From contig CAZSVQ010000002.1 in the NCBI GenBank assembly GCA_964610345.1, positions 1 to 59,594 of the forward strand: 59,594 nt of DNA. Reading direction: 5' to 3'. Below the pieces are notes generated by a model. It was not told where the DNA came from. It saw nothing but the letters and a program-made list of their open reading frames with translations, and made no database searches. The stretch is from HK-STAS-PATE-36 sp964610345 (GTDB lineage: Bacteria > Patescibacteriota > Saccharimonadia > Saccharimonadales > JAGQNJ01). Made by a program: the position numbers and the translations under genes. Positions 52,276-59,594 of the stretch are shown in pieces. The number at the start of each line of letters is the position of its first letter. Positions within the stretch are counted from its first letter, which is position 1.

Positions 52276-52455
52276 TTAAATTGATACCCCTTGTTTTAGT
52301 GATGTAAGATCTTGTTTTGGCTCTGATACATCTTGCTCAATTACCTCAATACAAGGACTCACAGCAACATCGAGCACATCAAGCATCACTACATGTTTTT
52401 CTGGTAAGTCTTTTTCACTTAAAGCTATAGTTGCAATTGCTTCATAAAATATCAA
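52276..52455 (-). CDS. Possible small acidic protein (59 aa)
   Basis: A frame from TTG 52455 encodes 59 residues (ALSEKDLPEKHVVMLDVLDV ... TSLKQGVSI) with coding-like composition. It could begin earlier: the frame is open for 15 more codons to a TAG but offers no standard start codon. No Shine-Dalgarno is seen. It lies in the otherwise empty 52179-52492 gap, downstream of the O-antigen-ligase gene. Confidence 0.35.
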   Translation of the reverse strand: MIFYEAIATIALSEKDLPEKHVVMLDVLDVAVSPCIEVIEQDVSEPKQDLTSLKQGVSI

Positions 52456-52492
52456 ACTGTGATTAACCTCACGATAAACACATTCTTGTTGT

Positions 52493-53839
52493 TTATATAT
52501 CTAAGGCTTGATTGTTATTGTTGTTTTTTGTTTTGCTAACCATATAAAGCCCGGCCAACCCCCACCACGTATAAGCAACTGCTTCGTTTGCCCAAATATG
52601 AACTAGTATATTAGTAAGCGATAGGCCCACAAACGAAGCTAAAATTGCAAAAACAAAAATGTCGTTTTGGTTTATAGCATAAATTCTATTTACAACACAA
52701 AAAACAATAATTAAAAATATCAAAACACCTGCAATGCCAACTTCTGTTGTGATCTGTAAGTAGTAATTTTCGTTTAATCTCACGCCTTGTTTTTGGTTTT
52801 TTACAGATGCCAGGCCAGCGGTACCTGGGCCTCTTCCTAGTGGGTTCTGTTTTATGTCCCCGATCGATTCTTTGATGAATCTAATGCGCAGTTCGTTGGG
52901 GTCTTCTTGTATAGTTTTTTGATCGGAGTGAAAAACTACATTTCTTACAAAAAACGTATCCTTGGTTAGAAACAATAATCCGGTGATGACTAAAAACAAA
53001 ATACCGCCGATCATAACTGCTGGTCTTATAGCCTTTGTAATATTTTTTCTGTTATTTTTAAATAATAACACCGTGAACGTTGCGCCCGTAAAAAACAACC
53101 CCAACCAAGCGCTCCTCGAAAACGTGTAATACATACATAGCATACTCAAAGCACCATAGATTATTAATAACTTTTTATTGCGTTTATTTTTTGTGTAAAG
53201 GTAGGTAGATAATACCAAACTGGTGACAATTATCAGGTAGGACCCGAGGGAGTTTGGATCTCTTATTGTTGACATTACTCGCTCAAGATTGGGCTTATCA
53301 TCAATAAAAAAAGCTGGTAACACTCCGTTTGCACGCACAAACCCAATTTTAGATAATGCGTCATTTGGCAAAAACAAATATTGAACAATCCCAAACGAGA
53401 CAACTATAATTCCCACACCTAAAACAATTTTTATAGAATTATGTCTGATTTGCTTAACAGGGAAGATGTAGCATAGCAACCAACCGTAAAGAAAAAACAA
53501 CAAAAATCGTAAATTATAAACTATTCCCAATATTTCTGCATCTTGGTCGGTTTGCCTAATTATTGCCAATACCCCCGTCAGTGTTGCATAGGCTAAAATC
53601 AGTAAGGTTAATTTACTAGTAATAAACCCTTTAAACCATGCGCTGTTTAAGTTGTTCAAAAAAACTAGACAAAATCCGAACATTAACAACACATCTTTTA
53701 AGATTTTCAAAACTGTGAGTTGACCGAGATTTGCGCCAATAACAGTTGACACAAATACATGTAGAGGCATGTAAGCAAGCAGTCCATAAAAAATATATAG
53801 ACTGGTTCTGTTTATTAATTTTGACTTGCTATTAATCAT
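52493..53839 (-). CDS. O-antigen ligase/polymerase-like membrane protein
   Basis: A 448-residue protein with about 11 transmembrane helices and the Wzy_C region (YYTFSRSAWLGLFFTGATF, then an extracytoplasmic loop LGRGPGTAGLASVK ... RLNENYYLQITTEVGIAGVL). Family members join finished glycans to a surface acceptor or polymerise repeat units. In a monoderm CPR cell the acceptor would be something other than LPS core. Divergent from a GT4 gene with overlapping promoters. Confidence 0.85.
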   Translation of the reverse strand: MINSKSKLINRTSLYIFYGLLAYMPLHVFVSTVIGANLGQLTVLKILKDVLLMFGFCLVFLNNLNSAWFKGFITSKLTLLILAYATLTGVLAIIRQTDQDAEILGIVYNLRFLLFFLYGWLLCYIFPVKQIRHNSIKIVLGVGIIVVSFGIVQYLFLPNDALSKIGFVRANGVLPAFFIDDKPNLERVMSTIRDPNSLGSYLIIVTSLVLSTYLYTKNKRNKKLLIIYGALSMLCMYYTFSRSAWLGLFFTGATFTVLLFKNNRKNITKAIRPAVMIGGILFLVITGLLFLTKDTFFVRNVVFHSDQKTIQEDPNELRIRFIKESIGDIKQNPLGRGPGTAGLASVKNQKQGVRLNENYYLQITTEVGIAGVLIFLIIVFCVVNRIYAINQNDIFVFAILASFVGLSLTNILVHIWANEAVAYTWWGLAGLYMVSKTKNNNNNQALDI

Positions 53840-53850
53840 TACTAGTACCT

Positions 53851-53860
53851 ATTGTAAACT
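53851..53860. promoter_or_regulatory. Overlapping divergent -10 elements between ligase and GT4 genes
   Basis: Minus-strand TACAAT (53851-53856) lies 11 nt before the ligase ATG. Plus-strand TAAACT (53855-53860) lies 6 nt before the GT4 ATG. Start codons are only 27 bp apart and neither gene has a Shine-Dalgarno. Confidence 0.45.
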
Positions 53861-53866
53861 GTATGT

Positions 53867-54973
53867 ATGCATATTGTAATCGATGCTCGCAATCGGCGAT
53901 CCAGTACTGGTAGATACACTGATAATTTACTATATTATTTACAAAAAATAGATAAAGAACATAAGTATACCGTTTTGTTGGAGCCAGACGACCCTTGGCG
54001 CGGAAGTTCAGATAATTTCTGCTCCTTACCTTGTCGTTATAAACAGTTTTCTTTTAACCCTGTTGAACAAATTGGGTTTGCAATACAACTTTACCGACTA
54101 CACCCCTCGCTTGTGCATTTTACAATGACCCAACAGCCGCTGCTCTATTTTGGCAAAATCGTAACCACAACCCATGACTTAACTATGCTACGTTTTACGC
54201 GTGCTAGCCGGTTTCCAAATTGGCTGCACCACTTTGGAATGTTGTTATACAGATTCTTGTTTTGGATGGTGCACAAAAAATCTATTAAAATCATTGTTCC
54301 CACGAATTACGTGGCTAAAGATTTGGTTGCCTACCAGCCTTTTACTAAAAACAAGATTGTTCGTATATACGAATCATCAGAACCACCAATCAATAGCCAG
54401 GCAAAAAAGCCAAGTGGCATAAGCAAGCCGTTTATATTCCATGTTGGCCAACCATTGCCACATAAAAATATTGAAAGATTAATAACAGCCTTTAGCTTAC
54501 TTAAGGCCTCATGGCCAGAACTATCGCTAATTTTACCTGGTAAAATTAGTGGAGTTTTTAGAACTGAAATCGAAAACTGTATTGAGCAGTCAGGGGTAAA
54601 AAGCTCTATTTTGTTGCCCGGCTTCGTAACCGACGAGGAGCTTAAATGGCTGTACGAAAACGCAGAATGTTATGTTTTGCCGTCTTTAAGCGAAGGCTTT
54701 GGCTTGCCCGGACTAGAAGCCATGGCTCACGGTTGTCCTTTGGTTAGTAGCAACGCAACTTGCTTGCCAGAAGTTTACGGCAATGGCGCCCATTATTTCG
54801 ACCCGGAAAACGTTGATGATATGGTGGCAAAAATTGGTGAGGTTTTAGATAACAAAAAACTCCGAGCCCAGCTTATTAAAAACGGCCATCAACAACTTAA
54901 AAAATATTCTTGGGAAAAGATGGCTCGCGAAACCTTGACCATCTATCAACAAATATTGAAACAAACCGAATAA
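53867..54973 (+). CDS. GT4 glycosyltransferase
   Basis: A 368-residue GT-B enzyme: VIDARNRRSSTGRYTDNLLYYL, VTTTHDLTMLRF, FHVGQPLPHKNIERLITAF and PSLSEGFGLPGLEAMAHGCPLV. It probably adds a mannose or rhamnose residue to the surface glycan. It is the last glycan gene before the origin-proximal block and is divergent from the O-antigen-ligase-like gene. Confidence 0.9.
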   Translation: MHIVIDARNRRSSTGRYTDNLLYYLQKIDKEHKYTVLLEPDDPWRGSSDNFCSLPCRYKQFSFNPVEQIGFAIQLYRLHPSLVHFTMTQQPLLYFGKIVTTTHDLTMLRFTRASRFPNWLHHFGMLLYRFLFWMVHKKSIKIIVPTNYVAKDLVAYQPFTKNKIVRIYESSEPPINSQAKKPSGISKPFIFHVGQPLPHKNIERLITAFSLLKASWPELSLILPGKISGVFRTEIENCIEQSGVKSSILLPGFVTDEELKWLYENAECYVLPSLSEGFGLPGLEAMAHGCPLVSSNATCLPEVYGNGAHYFDPENVDDMVAKIGEVLDNKKLRAQLIKNGHQQLKKYSWEKMARETLTIYQQILKQTE

Positions 54974-55034
54974 TCCTGCGTTCTTATTAAAATAATTATT
55001 GACAAATAATATACATGCTATTAGCATTCAACTT

Positions 55035-55259
55035 ATGAAAACCGTTAGCTTTTCACTAGACGAAGAAACCGCACAAGGAATTGAAGACCTGGCAAAACAG
55101 TCAAAGCTATCTCGTAGTGACATAGTCCGTTCGATGTATGCTCGAGTGCGTCTAGAGAAAACCCTTGAAGAAATGCAAGCACAATCAGCACCATTATTAG
55201 AAAAATTAGGGCTTGAAACCGAACATGATGTCGCGGCCTACATCAAAACCAAATCTTAA
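55035..55259 (+). CDS. CopG/RHH-type antitoxin
   Basis: A 74-residue ribbon-helix-helix protein (KTVSFSLDEETAQGIEDLAK, LSRSDIVRSMYARVRLEK). The start is ATG 55035; TTGACA, 17 bp, TAGCAT then 7 nt precede it, a strong leaderless promoter. The downstream PIN-domain frame overlaps its end by 35 nt. Confidence 0.8.
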   Translation: MKTVSFSLDEETAQGIEDLAKQSKLSRSDIVRSMYARVRLEKTLEEMQAQSAPLLEKLGLETEHDVAAYIKTKS

Positions 55260-55662
55260 TATAGTACCCGATACCGGCTTCTATGTGGCCGCTACGTTAA
55301 AAAACGGTTACGCTAGAAGTTATTTAGTAGGCCGTGGTTCAAAGTTTCTTAGCTACAAACTTTTTAATTCATAGGCAATCTTGCTTGAATTCCAAGAAAA
55401 ACTAGAAACTAAATTTATTTTTGACAGACAACAGGTGGTTACTATGATGAATCAAACCCGTAAGGTACTAACCGTTGTCCATCCTACTCAAAAGATTACA
55501 GCAGTCCGGGACCCGGACGACAACAAGATTTTAGAGTGCACACTAGAAGCTAAGGCCGATCTAGTGGTATCGTTCGATAAAGACTTGCTTTCGCTCAAAG
55601 AATACTCTGGAATTAAGATTATTCATCCGTCGATGCTGCAGTATATGTTTTCAAACACATAA
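55225..55662 (+). pseudogene. PIN-domain (VapC-like) toxin interrupted by one in-frame TAG
   Basis: From ATG 55225 one frame encodes a full-length PIN domain (about 145 codons) except for TAG at 55372-55374. All four acidic positions seem intact: D in VPDTGFYV, E in ILLEFQ, D in DDNKILE and D in SFDKDLL. It would degrade RNA and be held by the CopG-type antitoxin overlapping its start. The nonsense codon would leave 49 residues. This may be recent inactivation, leaky readthrough or a sequencing error. An internal TTG at 55381 could give a C-terminal fragment. Confidence 0.75.
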
Positions 55663-55686
55663 ATCTAAGCACGGGATCAGTTTTGC

Positions 55687-56199
55687 TTATGAGGGTTTGC
55701 CGGCTTTGATTACGACGTGCCTTTCACGGCCCTCGCCAACTGATTCGGTTGAAAGTCCATGATCTGAGGCAACTTGGTGAATCACCCTTCTGTCAGATGC
55801 GTTCATTGGGTGCACATGGTAATCTTCGTTACTGTTTTTGGTGCTTGTCATCCAGTCTTGAGCCTTCTCGGCCAAACGGTCAGCCCTCTGTTTTTTATAA
55901 TCAGCTACGTCCACCACTATTCGAGAGTGTTGGTAACCTTGGTTGCGTAATGCACTAGATATCAGTTGCTGCATTGATCGCATAGTGTCACCACGTTGAC
56001 CAATCAAAAAACCGTTAAGATGTGTTGATGGCACATGTAACTCAATGATTTCATCATCGTTTGTGGTTGCATAAATATCAATGTTTAGACCAAAAAATGA
56101 AATGACATCTTCTAAATATTTTTTGGCATATTGGATAGCCTCTTCTAGCGAATCATTAGTAGCCACGTTTGTGCCTACCTCTTTATTAGTATCTGACAT
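55687..56199 (-). CDS. jag: KH-R3H RNA-binding protein Jag/KhpB
   Basis: A 170-residue protein: KH domain with IGQRGDTMRSMQQLI and R3H domain with HPMNASDRRVIHQVASDHGL, near the usual C-terminal position. It lacks the long N-terminal Jag domain. It binds RNA and helps regulate cell elongation. It is the fourth gene in the conserved rpmH-rnpA-yidC-jag order, 2 bp after yidC. Confidence 0.92.
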   Translation of the reverse strand: MSDTNKEVGTNVATNDSLEEAIQYAKKYLEDVISFFGLNIDIYATTNDDEIIELHVPSTHLNGFLIGQRGDTMRSMQQLISSALRNQGYQHSRIVVDVADYKKQRADRLAEKAQDWMTSTKNSNEDYHVHPMNASDRRVIHQVASDHGLSTESVGEGRERHVVIKAGKPS

Positions 56200-56201
56200 A
56201 G

Positions 56202-57125
56202 TTACTTCCTCCTTTTTTTAGATTTTTTAGAGGTTTTTTTAATTTTTGGTTTTTTAGGAGGAATAACTTCGCCTTCAATTACGCCCTCTTTGTTGGGCTT
56301 TGCTGTCACTTGTTCAAGTTCGGTTTCGTCTTTGCGTAGAACGCGTGATTGTTGCAAGATGGCAATTAAGCTTGTGGTTAGCCAGTAAAGCGGTAGGGCT
56401 GCTGGCAAACTAATCGTAAAAATAAACACAAACGCTGGGATCATAAACTGTGTAAACCGACCAGTGGCAGCTGCCATCTCACTTTGGTCTGCTTGCTTGC
56501 CCTCACTCGCTTCTCGCAAGATGTCACGTAATTTTTTAGATTCGCCACTCTGGGGCATTAATTGCTTACCCTGATAATACTGAGCGACTGCACTCAAGGC
56601 TACAATAATAAACGCTGGCACGTACAAACTACCGCCTTTTGGTAAAGCTGCCTTAGATAAATCAATGATACCAACTAATGAATTATCGAACTTCGAAGGA
56701 TCGGCCATAACATCCTTCATCCACGGCAAATGCTGGATAAACGGATAGGTAAAAGTACTGATAACATTTGGATCATTAACGATTTTACTGATAGCGCTAT
56801 AGAGCGCAATGATGATTGGCAACTGCACTAAAATCAGACCAATGGATGAAAACGGGTTAATTTCTCGTTCTTTATATAACTCCATAACCATGGCTGACTC
56901 TTTTTGTTTGTCGCCCTTAGCGGCTTTTTTAATCTTTTTAAGTTCTGGTTGAAGTGCTCGCATAGCCTTGGCATGATGCAGTTGTTTTTTAACCAGTGGC
57001 CACATGGCTAGCCGAACAATAATCGTAAAGATTATTATTGCCAAACCAAAGTTATGGCCTGGCAAAATCGCATAAATAGCGACCAAAACGTTGAATATCG
57101 GCTGTACTATAAGTGTCGTAAACAT
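56202..57125 (-). CDS. yidC: Membrane protein insertase YidC/Oxa1
   Basis: A 307-residue insertase with five transmembrane helices, the core LAIIIFTIIVRLAMWPLVKKQL and PAALPLYWLTTSLIAILQQS, the short Gram-positive-like form without a large periplasmic domain, and a Lys-rich C-terminal tail (IKKTSKKSKKRRK) for ribosome contact. It inserts membrane proteins alone or with Sec. Confidence 0.95.
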   Translation of the reverse strand: MFTTLIVQPIFNVLVAIYAILPGHNFGLAIIIFTIIVRLAMWPLVKKQLHHAKAMRALQPELKKIKKAAKGDKQKESAMVMELYKEREINPFSSIGLILVQLPIIIALYSAISKIVNDPNVISTFTYPFIQHLPWMKDVMADPSKFDNSLVGIIDLSKAALPKGGSLYVPAFIIVALSAVAQYYQGKQLMPQSGESKKLRDILREASEGKQADQSEMAAATGRFTQFMIPAFVFIFTISLPAALPLYWLTTSLIAILQQSRVLRKDETELEQVTAKPNKEGVIEGEVIPPKKPKIKKTSKKSKKRRK

Positions 57126-57180
57126 TAATTCTCCTTGATACTTTAATTATAGTAACATTAATTCGCCCCTGTTAGAATGG

Positions 57181-57528
57181 TTATTTTATAATTTTGGCAA
57201 TTTTTAACTGTTTAATTACCTGTTTACTCAAATTATGGGCTGGTAATTCAGCAACTTCGTTAGAGTGTACCAAAATTGCAATATCAAAAGGTTCGTCAAT
57301 ATTACCCTCTTGTTGCCTAATAAGCTCGTATAGGCGTCTACGAATACGGTTACGCACAACTGCGGACTTGTTGACCTTTTTACTAACCACCACTGCCACT
57401 CGGTAAGTTGAACGGCGATTGTTTAGGACGTACTTAACCGTAAAACACGGTCCACGAACCACCCTGCCCCGGCTATGCACAAATCTTAGGCTAGATAACC
57501 CATGAAAACGGTGTTCGCCCGAAACCAT
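57181..57528 (-). CDS. rnpA: Ribonuclease P protein component
   Basis: A 115-residue basic protein with RVAVVVSKKVNKSAVVRNRIRRRLYELIR, the RnpA RNR motif region. It assists RNase P RNA in tRNA 5' maturation. Position between rpmH and yidC is the standard bacterial order. Confidence 0.95.
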   Translation of the reverse strand: MVSGEHRFHGLSSLRFVHSRGRVVRGPCFTVKYVLNNRRSTYRVAVVVSKKVNKSAVVRNRIRRRLYELIRQQEGNIDEPFDIAILVHSNEVAELPAHNLSKQVIKQLKIAKIIK

Positions 57529-57547
57529 GATTATCCCTCCCCTTTAA

Positions 57548-57685
57548 TTATGCAGATAGTTGTTTTCGGCCCTTTAGACGACGGCGTTTTAAAACTCGTT
57601 GACCTGCTTTAGTGGCCATACGCTTCATAAAACCGTGCTCGCGAGCTCGTTTGCGTTTCTTTGGTTGAAATGTTCTTTTTGGCAT
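57548..57685 (-). CDS. rpmH: 50S ribosomal protein L34
   Basis: A 45-residue basic protein (MPKRTFQPKKRKRAREHGF ... KRRRLKGRKQLSA), standard for L34. It is the first gene left of the origin, divergent from dnaA. No ribosome-binding site stronger than GAG is evident. Confidence 0.95.
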   Translation of the reverse strand: MPKRTFQPKKRKRAREHGFMKRMATKAGQRVLKRRRLKGRKQLSA

Positions 57686-57942
57686 ATGCTCTTATTGTAC
57701 CTCTATTTGAGTTAAAAATAAACAGGGCTCGAACTGCCCGAGTACCTGCTATTGCGTAAAAAACACAATATTTCCCCACTAATCCTATCAAGTTTTCCAC
57801 TTTTTACCAATAGTTTTACACATTTTCTAAGGTGTTCCGTGCAACTGTGGAAAACTTTACCCCTATTATTGTAGTTTTACATACTTTTTCGCTTTGTTGT
57901 TTAAAAGGCTGTGGAAAACCTTCTTGTCAGTTGGTATAGTAG
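57686..57942. other. oriC region left of dnaA, with DnaA-box-like sites
   Basis: Noncoding gap between divergent rpmH and dnaA. DnaA-box-like 9-mers: TTTTCCACT (57793-57801), TTTTACACA (57814-57822), TGTGGAAAA (57846-57854), TTTTACATA (57875-57883, weak), TGTGGAAAA (57910-57918). The favoured box here seems to be TTTTCCACA, one base from the E. coli consensus TTATCCACA. Very AT-rich stretches lie between the boxes and dnaA. Confidence 0.75.
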
Positions 57943-57963
57943 TTGTTACCGATAGGTGGATTA

Positions 57964-59340
57964 ATGAAACGAGGGGTAATGCAAGACACATTATGGCAAG
58001 CAGTACTTGGCGAAATAGAACTATCTGTTTCGCGTGGTAGTTTTGTTACCTGGTTTAAAAACACCTCTCTTTTAAGACAAAAAGATGGGATCTTTGTTGT
58101 TGGTGTCCCTAATGTCTTTATAAAACAGCAGTTCGAAAGAAAATTTAATAATCTAGTTAAAACAACCCTAGAAAACAATGGAGTTAAACCTAAAAGTATT
58201 GAGTACAAAATAGCACCCACTCAGGCACTACATAAAAAAATTGAGGACGAACCAGTAATACTGCAAACATCTGCCAAAACAAAGTCCGAGAAACGTCCTC
58301 TTAATGCTTTATCTCACAGTTATCGCCACGGCCTTAACGTTAGATATACATTTGAAACGTTTATTGTTGGCGGAGCTAATGAATTAGCTTATGCAGCTTG
58401 TCAAGCAATCGCTCAAGATCCGGGCTCTAAATATAACCCTTTGTTTTTGTACGGCGGTGTAGGCATTGGTAAAACTCACCTGATCCAAGCTGTTGGTAAT
58501 GAAGTAATTAATCAAAACCCTAAAGCACGGGTAGTTTACGTTTCGACCGAGCAGTTTGTTCAAGAATTTTTAGACGCTATTCGTTACAAAAAAAATACTG
58601 ACTTTGCTGGTTACTATCGCGGTGCAGACGTTTTAATAATTGATGATATTCAGTTTATTGCTGGCAAAGAAAAGACACAGGAAGAGTTTTTTCATACCTT
58701 CAATGCACTTCATCAAGCCAACAAACAAATAATTATAAGTAGCGATAAACCACCGCGAGACATACCAACCTTAGAGGAGCGCTTACGCTCGCGCTTTGCC
58801 TGGGGTATGAGTATTGATATGCAAATTCCTGATTTTGAAACTAGATGTGCAATTATTCAAACCAAGGCTGATATTCGAGGTATTCAGTTACCGCCAGATG
58901 TTACCGAATACCTGGCCCAAGGGGTCCGTACCAACATACGTGAACTTGAAGGTGTTTTAAATCAATTACTGGCACTGTGTGAAATGCGTCAAATCAGCCC
59001 AGATTTAGCGCTTGCCAAAAGCTTACTTGGCGGCTCTAAAAATCGCCCAAAACACATTAGCCCAAAAGTTGTAATTGAAAAAACCGCGCGTTATTACCAT
59101 ATTTCTATAAATGACGTGCTTGGACCAAAGCGTGACAAAGATATTGTTGTTCCACGTCAGGTGGCGATGTATTTGCTCCGCAGTGAACTCCACCTAAGCT
59201 TCCCAAAAATTGCCAAAGAGCTTGGACGCAAAGATCACACCACCGCTATTCATTCGGTTGAAAAGATTGAACGAGAGCTCGTTTCAGATATAAACATCAA
59301 AGAGGCAATTGATTCGGTAAAGGACAAGTTATATGCGTAA
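57964..59340 (+). CDS. dnaA: Chromosomal replication initiator protein DnaA
   Basis: The ATG at 57964 is preceded by AGGTGG; a second ATG at 57979 with GAGGGG is possible and a TTG at 57943 is less likely. The 458-residue protein has domain I (LWQAVLGEIELSVSRGSFVT), a short linker, AAA+ core with Walker A GGVGIGKTH (about 162-170) and Walker B VLIIDDIQF (about 220), and domain IV with DHTTAIHSVEKI (about 424), the DNA-binding signature. It opens the origin. Confidence 0.97.
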   Translation: MKRGVMQDTLWQAVLGEIELSVSRGSFVTWFKNTSLLRQKDGIFVVGVPNVFIKQQFERKFNNLVKTTLENNGVKPKSIEYKIAPTQALHKKIEDEPVILQTSAKTKSEKRPLNALSHSYRHGLNVRYTFETFIVGGANELAYAACQAIAQDPGSKYNPLFLYGGVGIGKTHLIQAVGNEVINQNPKARVVYVSTEQFVQEFLDAIRYKKNTDFAGYYRGADVLIIDDIQFIAGKEKTQEEFFHTFNALHQANKQIIISSDKPPRDIPTLEERLRSRFAWGMSIDMQIPDFETRCAIIQTKADIRGIQLPPDVTEYLAQGVRTNIRELEGVLNQLLALCEMRQISPDLALAKSLLGGSKNRPKHISPKVVIEKTARYYHISINDVLGPKRDKDIVVPRQVAMYLLRSELHLSFPKIAKELGRKDHTTAIHSVEKIERELVSDINIKEAIDSVKDKLYA

Positions 59341-59577
59341 AACCAGTTGGAAGCAAAGGAAAACCTGTGTAAAACAGGCTCACTATTCCACAAGCTTTTT
59401 ATCCGAATTTTTAACTGTGGGTAATTCACCTGTGTTTTACTCCACCAAACCCCAGGTTTTACACAGTTATTCCGCACTTAGATTTATTAATTTAAGCCTG
59501 TTATTTGGGCTTTTTACTCACATTCCACAGGCCCTACTACTAAAACTACTAATATATTTAAAGAAAGGTTAATAGAA
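59341..59577. other. DnaA-box cluster between dnaA and dnaN
   Basis: Noncoding, AT-rich with DnaA-box-like sites TGTGTAAAA (59366-59374), TATTCCACA (59384-59392), TGTGGGTAA (59416-59424), TTTTACACA (59457-59465) and CATTCCACA (59521-59529). Together with the boxes before dnaA this suggests a bipartite origin as in Bacillus. Confidence 0.7.
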
Positions 59578-59594
59578 ATGGATCTTCAGGTCAC
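59578..59594 (+). CDS. dnaN: DNA polymerase III beta clamp start (partial)
   Basis: The ATG at 59578, preceded by AAAGG 9 nt upstream, opens a frame (MDLQV...) that runs off the edge. Only five codons are visible. The assignment rests on the near-universal dnaA-dnaN order and is an inference. Confidence 0.6.

Noticed and set aside
55372..55374. TAG reassigned to an amino acid genome-wide
   Set aside because: Only one in-frame TAG in an otherwise normal set of genes, and other genes (for example the RelB-like antitoxin, 29791-29793) end in TAG. Local mutation is simpler.
1..59594. tRNA, rRNA, tmRNA, CRISPR array or IS element
   Set aside because: I looked for T-loop sequences, tandem spaced repeats and transposase frames in all gaps and saw none. 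A covariance-model scan was not possible.

Overview
The window reads as the replication-origin side of a small, AT-rich Patescibacteria (CPR) chromosome, most likely Saccharibacteria-like. This is inferred from gene content, not from a database search: a rpmH-rnpA-yidC-jag / dnaA / dnaN origin block, a short archaeal-type AspRS, several GtrA and CHAP proteins, a large surface-polysaccharide locus and many proteins with no recognisable family. TGA is used normally as a stop codon.

Layout. 1-2.6 kb: a diversity-generating retroelement (DGR), made of a reverse transcriptase running off the left edge and its target, a membrane-anchored surface protein whose C-terminal variable region is strikingly poor in adenine. 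2.7-21.2 kb: housekeeping and envelope genes (MazG-like, TsaC, MscS, HAD phosphatase, beta-propeller membrane protein, AspRS, CBS protein, DsbA, CPA2 antiporter, NadD, UppP, GtrA) plus a MazE/Doc-type toxin-antitoxin pair. It also holds a cobalamin-riboswitch-like leader in front of an unknown zinc-ribbon protein.

21.3-26.1 kb: polyprenyl glycosylphosphotransferase, LysM-CHAP wall protein, GT4 and GalE. 26.1-32 kb: an accessory island with a DUF4143 ATPase, a secreted CHAP plus B-lectin protein, a RelBE-like module, a winged-helix replication-relaxation-like protein followed by an orphan CdiA-CT-like tRNase, and a predicted small RNA. 32.1-54.9 kb: a polysaccharide locus that supplies GDP-mannose (HAD phosphomannomutase, ManC) and probably GDP-D-rhamnose (Gmd, Rmd). 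It also encodes at least five GT4 enzymes, a GT2, several GtrA proteins, a Wzm/Wzt exporter, two FkbM methyltransferases, an O-antigen-ligase-like protein and a second B-lectin wall protein. 55-59.6 kb: a CopG/PIN toxin-antitoxin pair whose toxin carries one amber codon, then the origin region.

How they fit together. The cell appears to build a mannose/rhamnose-type glycan on undecaprenyl carriers, export it by an ABC transporter and attach it to the surface. B-lectin and CHAP proteins and a hypervariable lectin-fold protein probably act at the same surface. Many genes have a -10 hexamer exactly 6-8 nt before the start codon, pointing to widespread leaderless transcription, in several places from overlapping divergent promoters.
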